This document shows, piece after piece, positions 59,008 through 64,000 of a stretch of 64,000 nt of DNA. A program made the position numbers and the translations under genes. Source of the stretch: Lepiota brunneoincarnata (Eukaryota > Basidiomycota > Agaricomycetes > Agaricales > Agaricaceae); contig JAEBUN010000021.1 in NCBI GenBank assembly GCA_023014365.1, forward strand, positions 62,001 to 126,000, written 5' to 3'. Below the pieces are notes generated by a model that searched no databases, was not told the origin of the DNA, and worked only from the letters and a program-made list of their open reading frames with translations. How positions within the stretch are numbered: position 1 is the stretch's first letter; each line of letters opens with the position of its first letter.

Positions 59008-59096
59008 GAGTATTTGATTCCTACTCAGACAAGCAGGCCGCATCGAAATTCGTGGGATTATCCGCAAAGCAAGGATACACTTGATGACAATCCACC

Positions 59097-60349
59097 ATGA
59101 CCTCTGATATCAAGTACGACAATTCTATTCACCCCTCAGTCATCAATAAACTCGATTCAGAATACATTGCCTTTCACAACGCCCATTTCTTGAACTCCGT
59201 CCCACCCGAGCTCCTTCCTTGGGATCCGAAATACCGTTTGGCCCCCCCTCCTCCCGGGACTTCAGAACCCTTGGAAATCGGTAATACCGAGGATTACACC
59301 CTGTCCAAGGCGAAAGTCCGTGTCTTCACCCCGAAAGGAGTTCAACCAGCGGAGGGATGGCCAGTCCTTGTTTGGCTCCACGGTGGTCAGTTTGTTCCTA
59401 ATATTCCGCTCTACTGCTTGTTTACATCTAATTCTAGGTGGATGGACACTGGGGGACTTCAGCTCTGAGACGTCGTTCATCACCCGCATGGTTACTGGTT
59501 AGTGCCATACCATGACGTCCTTCACCCTCTGCTAACCTTCCATTTAGCTGCTAGTTGTGTTGTCGTCTCTGTTGACTACCGACTTGCACCAGAAAATCCG
59601 TACCCGGCTGCAGTAGAAGATGCAGTGGAAGCGCTGGAATGGGTGGTCAGTGAAGGTCCGAACAAGATAGCTGTCAATCCCGCTCGTATTGCCGTCGGTG
59701 GTGTGTCAAGGCTAGTCCAAAACGTCCAGCTAGGGGCACGATCGACCTAACATAGTATTACAGTGGCGGTAACCTTGCAGCCGTTCTGGCTCTGAAGGCC
59801 GTGGAAAAGAATATCCCCCTGATTTTCCAGATGCTTGTTGTTCCGGCGACGAACAATACAGCCTCGGTCGATGACCTCTGGGCAGAAACCCAGCACGCTC
59901 CGTTCCTGACCCCTGCTCAAATACTTTGGTTCAGGCGCAACTACCTCCCGAATGAGGAAGACTGGACCAAGTGGGATGCCTCGCCGGCCTTTGCGCTTGC
60001 AGAGCTTGTGCGCAAAGTACCAAAGGCGTGGATTGCCGTTTGTGAGATAGATGTCTTGAGAGACGATGGTATTGAGTATGGTGAGAAGTTGAGGAAAGAA
60101 GGGGTTGAAGTCGAGGTTGAACTCTATCGAGGTGCGATGCACCTTGCCATTGTTCTGGACGGTGTGTTTTGGATGTTTTTACTTGATATCACCAACTGAT
60201 CCTTTCTGGCTTTCGTCTGCATACAGGGTGAGTATGATAGAGTGATCTATTGTCTTTACTGACTCTTCAGCAGTGTCTTAACTGCCGGAAAGAAACTTGT
60301 GTCTGATGCAGGTGCTGCGCTTACGCGGGCTTTTGCCGCTGTACCGTAA
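59097..60349 (+). CDS. HSL-type alpha/beta-hydrolase esterase, copy 6
   Basis: Open paralogue of 328 residues outside the tandem array. Exons 59097-59385, 59438-59497, 59548-59710, 59764-60161, single base 60227, and 60274-60349. HGGGW oxyanion motif, GVSSGGNLA elbow, Asp in [10 protein letters not shown], His in RGAMH. The donor of intron 3 is GC (AAG-GCTAGT), an allowed but rare type, also seen in copy 2. The C-terminus reads [20 protein letters not shown]. Its promoter carries the 201-bp insertion just upstream, about 90 bp from the start codon, so expression may differ from the array copies. Confidence 0.83.
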
Positions 60350-61880
60350 TGATCAGAATATGCCTCCAGGGGTAGCGGATCTAGTCGAATGTAACTAGAA
60401 TATTGATAATCCAAATTGTGTCTTGGAACTCGTCAACTGTGTTGGGAAAGCCAGGTTGACCTGAGCACTCGAGTGCTCAATCCACCACACCCCTTGGTTC
60501 ACAACTTGCAAGTGCATCCTTGCAAAGGAACAGCTGGAGTGATTTCACGCTTCTCAGACGCAGAAGAACGTTGTTTCGTATATCGAGGCACTCCAGCTGT
60601 TTCGACATCAAGCTCACCGTTCGTATGAGGAATCGCCGCTGAGTGAGGGGGAGCCTTGACTCTAATCTCATCGTGTATCTGATCTTTCTGTGGCAGGGGG
60701 TGAAAGCCATTCCCGGCGTGTTGGATCAAGTAGAAGAATTCTGCAGGGATACTCCTCCAGTTGACAACGCTGCGTCCAGGTTCGGAAACCCTGCTTTCAG
60801 GACATTCTATGACAAGGTTCACGAGGTATATGAGTCGTTAAGTAAGCATAGCCAACGCAGGCGGCGACACCCAAGACTATAGGTGTCTCCTGAACTTCAT
60901 GAATCGCTCCCTAGCCTGCCGAAGGAGAGCATTTGCCAAAGTCGCTACATGTTTTTGGCGAAGCTTGGGGAAACATGGCGAGAATGGATTATGGGAGTGG
61001 CATGGAGTTATACTTTTTATATTGGATGTGAGTGACTGTTCAGCGCGTTCGTTTATCCCGCTAACGACTACGATAGGTATTGCCCGGAACAACCCGGTGT
61101 TGTCGGCCCAAGCGACCGCAGGACACTTGTTATCCGCTTTTTTTTGGAGGTGGGTCTATAGTTCCGCCAGAATGGCCCTGTGCTCATCGTCACGTATATA
61201 AATACTTGACCGTGATGCGCATTCTACAGTCGACGTACCTTGTAGGGTGCTGCTCAACTTCGCGATTGGTTTTTGCCTTGAACGTAACTTTTTCCAAGGC
61301 TTAATTTGAGCGTTTTCTCAGGCCATAACTGTATTCGACCAAAGTCGGTTCACGATCCTGAGGTGGTGGAGGATTTCCTAAGCACTACATGTAATTCGCT
61401 TGCATCGCGTTTATCAACTCTGTAAGCTCCGCGCGGCAGTCTCTGCACATCGTAATAGGAACTAACACCTGCTATGTCCAGACCAAGACTTCATCCCTAC
61501 GCTAGCACTTTCAGCGCTGAGCGATATCTCTGCCATGCGTCCGGACAAGGCCAACTCTGAGGTGATTGAAACATGCCTCATCAGGATCCCTGGGCAGACT
61601 CCCAATCGGCCAACATTTCCTGTTCAGCTCGCTCCTCCCCTACGATGGCCCCACTCCTCCAGCGTCCAATGACTCTCGCCAAGACAACCAACATCATGGG
61701 CATGCGCACGCACATGGGGATCCGGGTAGACCCGGGCAGAGAGAGATGGGGTGGGGTGACTGTTGTAGGATTCCTGTGCCATCTGTTTTTGGTGCGGCCA
61801 AGGCAGGACAGCGGGAGTAGTTGAAGGCATCTGGAGTGGGTTTGGGAGGACTTGAGCTTAGACCTGTTCCTTTTGACTAG
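60350..61880 (+). pseudogene. PTPA copy, decayed, fused to the esterase 6 3' flank
   Basis: The esterase 3' flank runs to CTCGAGTGCTCAATCC at about 60484 and continues directly as ACCACACCCCTTGGTTC, the PTPA leader, with the ATG lost. Exon 1 lacks the part for NEAVVGA. Exon 2 is nearly intact up to [13 protein letters not shown]. Exons 3-5 are shifted. About 70 bp coding for [20 protein letters not shown] are deleted near 61245. The end with the [14 protein letters not shown] tail reaches 61820-61880. All introns are retained. Confidence 0.85.
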
Positions 61881-62112
61881 AAGAAGTAGTAGTAGTGGGG
61901 ATAAAACTGTATTATAGCTTGAACATCGAACTGCATCTTTTGATGAACCTTGGTCGAAGCTTGACAGTAAGCGCCACGGGAGTCAAGGCATTCCGATACA
62001 ACTAAATTTGCAGTCCAAGGTACAAAGAACGTTACAACAAACAAGCGACACAAGAGTACAGGCAAGGGAGCAGGTACACATTCATACATGCGTTCTGAAA
62101 GGCGAAATTGTT

Positions 62113-62675
62113 TCATGATTCATAATGTCCATCTCCAACGACATCATCAGCGTAGTAAAGGGCGCGAATGACTAGCCCCCCTTTGACTTTAGTTTCGCTT
62201 CGGTCCGTTCGGCTTCGGCCCGTTGGTCTTCGGCCCCTTGCTGTTGGAGCAACCTCATCAGCACCCTTGTTCAATACGAGGACAGAGAAACTCACCCAGG
62301 GCGGTATGGCTTTCGGTTGCCTCCCCTGGACCTGGACCTCGACCAGGACCTAGACCTAGACCTTGAACCTCTGGACCTGGACCTAGATCTGCCACCCCTT
62401 GAGCGAGACCTGGACCTGGACCTGGACCTGGACCTGGACCGAGAACCCCTTGAGCGGGAGCGGCCCCTTCCACCACGGCCCCTTCCACGGCCTTTCCCAC
62501 GACCTCTGCCTCCTGGGTGGCGACGTTCGACGGCGTATGCCTCGGCGGCGCGCTCCTCAAGTCCTCGGGCCGCAAGTGCCGTGTCTGCGGTGCCCAACGG
62601 AGCCGGGGCAGAGACAACGGTGATGGCGAGAAGAGAGGTGACGACGAGGAATGCAAGAGAAGAGAAGATCTGCAT
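62113..62675 (-). CDS. Secreted Arg/Ser-Gly/Arg repeat protein RSP4
   Basis: Closest to RSP1. Leader MQIFSSLAFLVVTSLLAITV, pro-region with GLEERAAEAYAVERR, GRG repeats, RS repeats, GGNRKPYRPG, then GT-AG intron and exon 2 with GRRPTGRSRTDRSETKVKGG and the same tail as RSP1 (VIRALYYADDVVGDGHYES), TGA at 62113. One GRRP unit fewer than RSP1. An in-frame ATG 42 codons upstream exists, but the leader identifies 62675 as the start. TTTTATA at 62769 is 94 bp upstream. Confidence 0.72.
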
Positions 62676-63270
62676 GATGAATGCTAAGTTTGGCTTTAGA
62701 AGCTTTGGTACGATGAGAGAAGAAACTTTAGAGGTTTCTGGGTTCTTTCCTGGTGCTTGGAGGGTACGTTTTATACCTTCTGCAGGGGGTGAACAGGCCA
62801 CGCACTTTGCAAAATTTCAATATTGGTTTGGGGTGGAGAGCGGGGCCAAGCATGTTCAGGTACAGATGTCAGAAAGGGAGCTAGAAGATGAGACACCGCT
62901 AAAGACTATAACGGTATCAGGCGCACAGAGCTCTACCTCACGGGATCTCAGGAATCTGCGTGGTGGACGTACGAATGATTGAGTTGACAAAAGAGGGGAG
63001 TACCTATCTATGAACCTCTGATTCGGTAATTAAAAAGCCTCATTTTGGTCCTTCGCAAGACGTTGGTTGGCCTGCGTTGTGTTCCCGAGGGCTCGGATAT
63101 TGACCTCAGGAAATAAGACGCACAGTACAGCCTTGCACGGCCAACCATGTCGGGTGTAATACCTGAATGCCAAGTCGTCTTGATCAATTGTGTTTGGACG
63201 GAGGCAGCCAAAGATTGAGACATCGTGTCAGCCTCCATCAGTTGCAAAATGGCCAGCGGAGAACTCTAAT
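62676..63270. repeat. Copy of the RSP upstream block, truncated
   Basis: Matches 35173-35750 (TATTGGTTTGGGGTGGAG, AAGACTATAACGGTATCAGG, GGCCTGCGTTGTGTTCCCG, AAATGGCCAGCGGAGAACTC) and stops at about 63270, where unrelated AT-rich sequence begins. This is the right edge of the mosaic. Confidence 0.75.
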
Positions 63271-63654
63271 CACTTGAGACCTATGGGAATACAAGAGGCC
63301 CGCATAGGGTGCCATAAATATCCCCATTTATTCAAAATGCGCTGACGAATGGACAGGCCTCACGTGTTCAGTCACACATGCAAAAAACAACAGCAGATCT
63401 ATTGTTCCTGTTTAGATAAATTGTGGAGTTGAAATATACATGGCACATTATTTTAGACTTTTTTAATTGTCTCTGTGGTTGCCATTTATCTGCTCACTGA
63501 ATTAGAAACCATGATTGAATAAGTGGTGTATCCATATAGATACATTTAGTTCAACAAAAGTAGCTAAATGTATTCTCCCACATACAGAAAATTAGTCAGT
63601 CTCTCCCAGTTGACATGTGCGCTTGCTGCACATTTAGTCTGAGTGATCAAATAT
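63271..63654. other. AT-rich sequence without gene
   Basis: No open frame of interest and no match to other parts of the window. Confidence 0.5.
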
Positions 63655-63664
63655 GCGGGACAGT

Positions 63665-63985
63665 ATTCGGGTGTCGTGGAGTGCCCTATATATTCAGAAA
63701 GTGTGACCCTCTTTTGTTGAGCAGCCCATGAGTGGGAGTGGGAGCAGGCCACTCAGATAATATGTGGCTTGTCGCTAACTCCATCACAACTGTCTGACAG
63801 ACATGTCACCTGGAAGTGTGCCTGACTGATATGTTGTGCCAACGAGAATATGGCAGCAAGTTAGGCATGCAATACCAAAAAAAAAGGGAATATCCCAGCA
63901 GCCCACTCCCATGCCCGCTCATGGGCCACTCAAAAAAAAGGGACTCATACATTCTGAACATACATAGCACTGCATGGCTCCTGCA
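63665..63985. repeat. Long imperfect inverted repeat
   Basis: 63681-63745 and 63901-63970 are inverted copies of each other: CTCATGGGC, CTCAA..AAAG, GGG, TCA, TTCTGAA and ATAG..CAC match in order, about three of four positions over 60-65 bp. The spacer is about 155 bp. It resembles a foldback/MITE-type element; ends and target duplication cannot be fixed because the window stops at 64000. Confidence 0.55.
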
Positions 63986-64000
63986 CACGCCCCCACGAAT

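Noticed and set aside
62317..62982. Long plus-strand open frames rich in Asp-Leu opposite the RSP genes (also 34793-35290, 46748-47428, 53424-53927)
   Set aside because: They exist because the hexamer repeat lacks stops on both strands. The minus frame has a leader, TATA box at a fixed distance and proper splice sites; the plus frames have none of these.
46192..63270. Duplicate copies as retrogenes
   Set aside because: Esterase and PTPA copies keep their introns and flanks, so they arose by DNA-level duplication.

Overview
The window is nuclear DNA of a filamentous basidiomycete, most likely an Agaricomycete; a Rhizoctonia/Ceratobasidium-type genome is my best guess but is inference. The reasons are the gene structure (many GT-AG introns of about 45-70 nt, with very short exons), an ERT1/AcuK-type zinc-cluster regulator, expanded F-box/leucine-rich genes, a multi-spanning membrane family typical of Agaricomycetes, small secreted cysteine-rich proteins, a LysM protein, and the house-keeping pair SURF6/Rrp14 and PP2A activator (PTPA).

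Layout. 1-2.45 kb: no gene seen. 2.45-4.5 kb: complete ERT1-like regulator (-), followed by a relic of a GH1 3' end. 5-10 kb: F-box cluster (one probably intact gene, one short relic, one decayed copy, one copy with a single nonsense codon). 10.6-14.9 kb: GH1 beta-glucosidase (-) divergent from a Gfo/Idh/MocA oxidoreductase (+). 17.1-18.2 kb: proline-rich protein (-). 18.4-27.5 kb: four tandem copies of an HSL-type (alpha/beta-hydrolase fold-3) esterase. 28 kb: first small cysteine-rich secreted protein (SSCP). 31.4-34.4 kb: SURF6 and PTPA sharing a 63-bp divergent promoter. 34.6-35.2 kb: secreted Arg/Ser-repeat protein (RSP1). 36.4-38.6 kb: membrane protein with a long coiled coil. 39.2-39.9 kb: LysM protein. 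40.5-43.3 kb: decayed sequence.

43.3-63.3 kb is a mosaic of re-duplicated blocks copied from the left half: SSCP genes 2-4, RSP genes 2-4, 5' fragments of the membrane-protein gene, four PTPA fragments, and esterase copies 5 (broken) and 6 (intact). The block order repeats almost periodically: esterase, PTPA fragment, RSP, RSP upstream region, membrane-gene fragment, PTPA 3' fragment, SSCP or next esterase. Introns are kept in the copies, so copying was at DNA level. Genes for secreted products keep open frames and conserved TATA/promoter elements, while the house-keeping fragments decay: an accessory region where short secreted proteins multiply with house-keeping debris as hitch-hikers.

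The most unusual observation is in the esterases. All six copies have identical exon lengths except for the two disabling indels, and the conserved frame at the C-terminus is reached only if a single-nucleotide exon (G, between YAG and GTGAG) is spliced in. Other points are a TTAGGGTTA motif in the SURF6/PTPA promoter, a 201-bp MITE-like insertion with 9-bp terminal inverted repeats and 5-bp target duplication in the promoter of esterase 6, and a run of micro-exons (11-24 nt) in the beta-glucosidase. All exon models come from reading splice signals and frames by eye; no alignment program or database was used.
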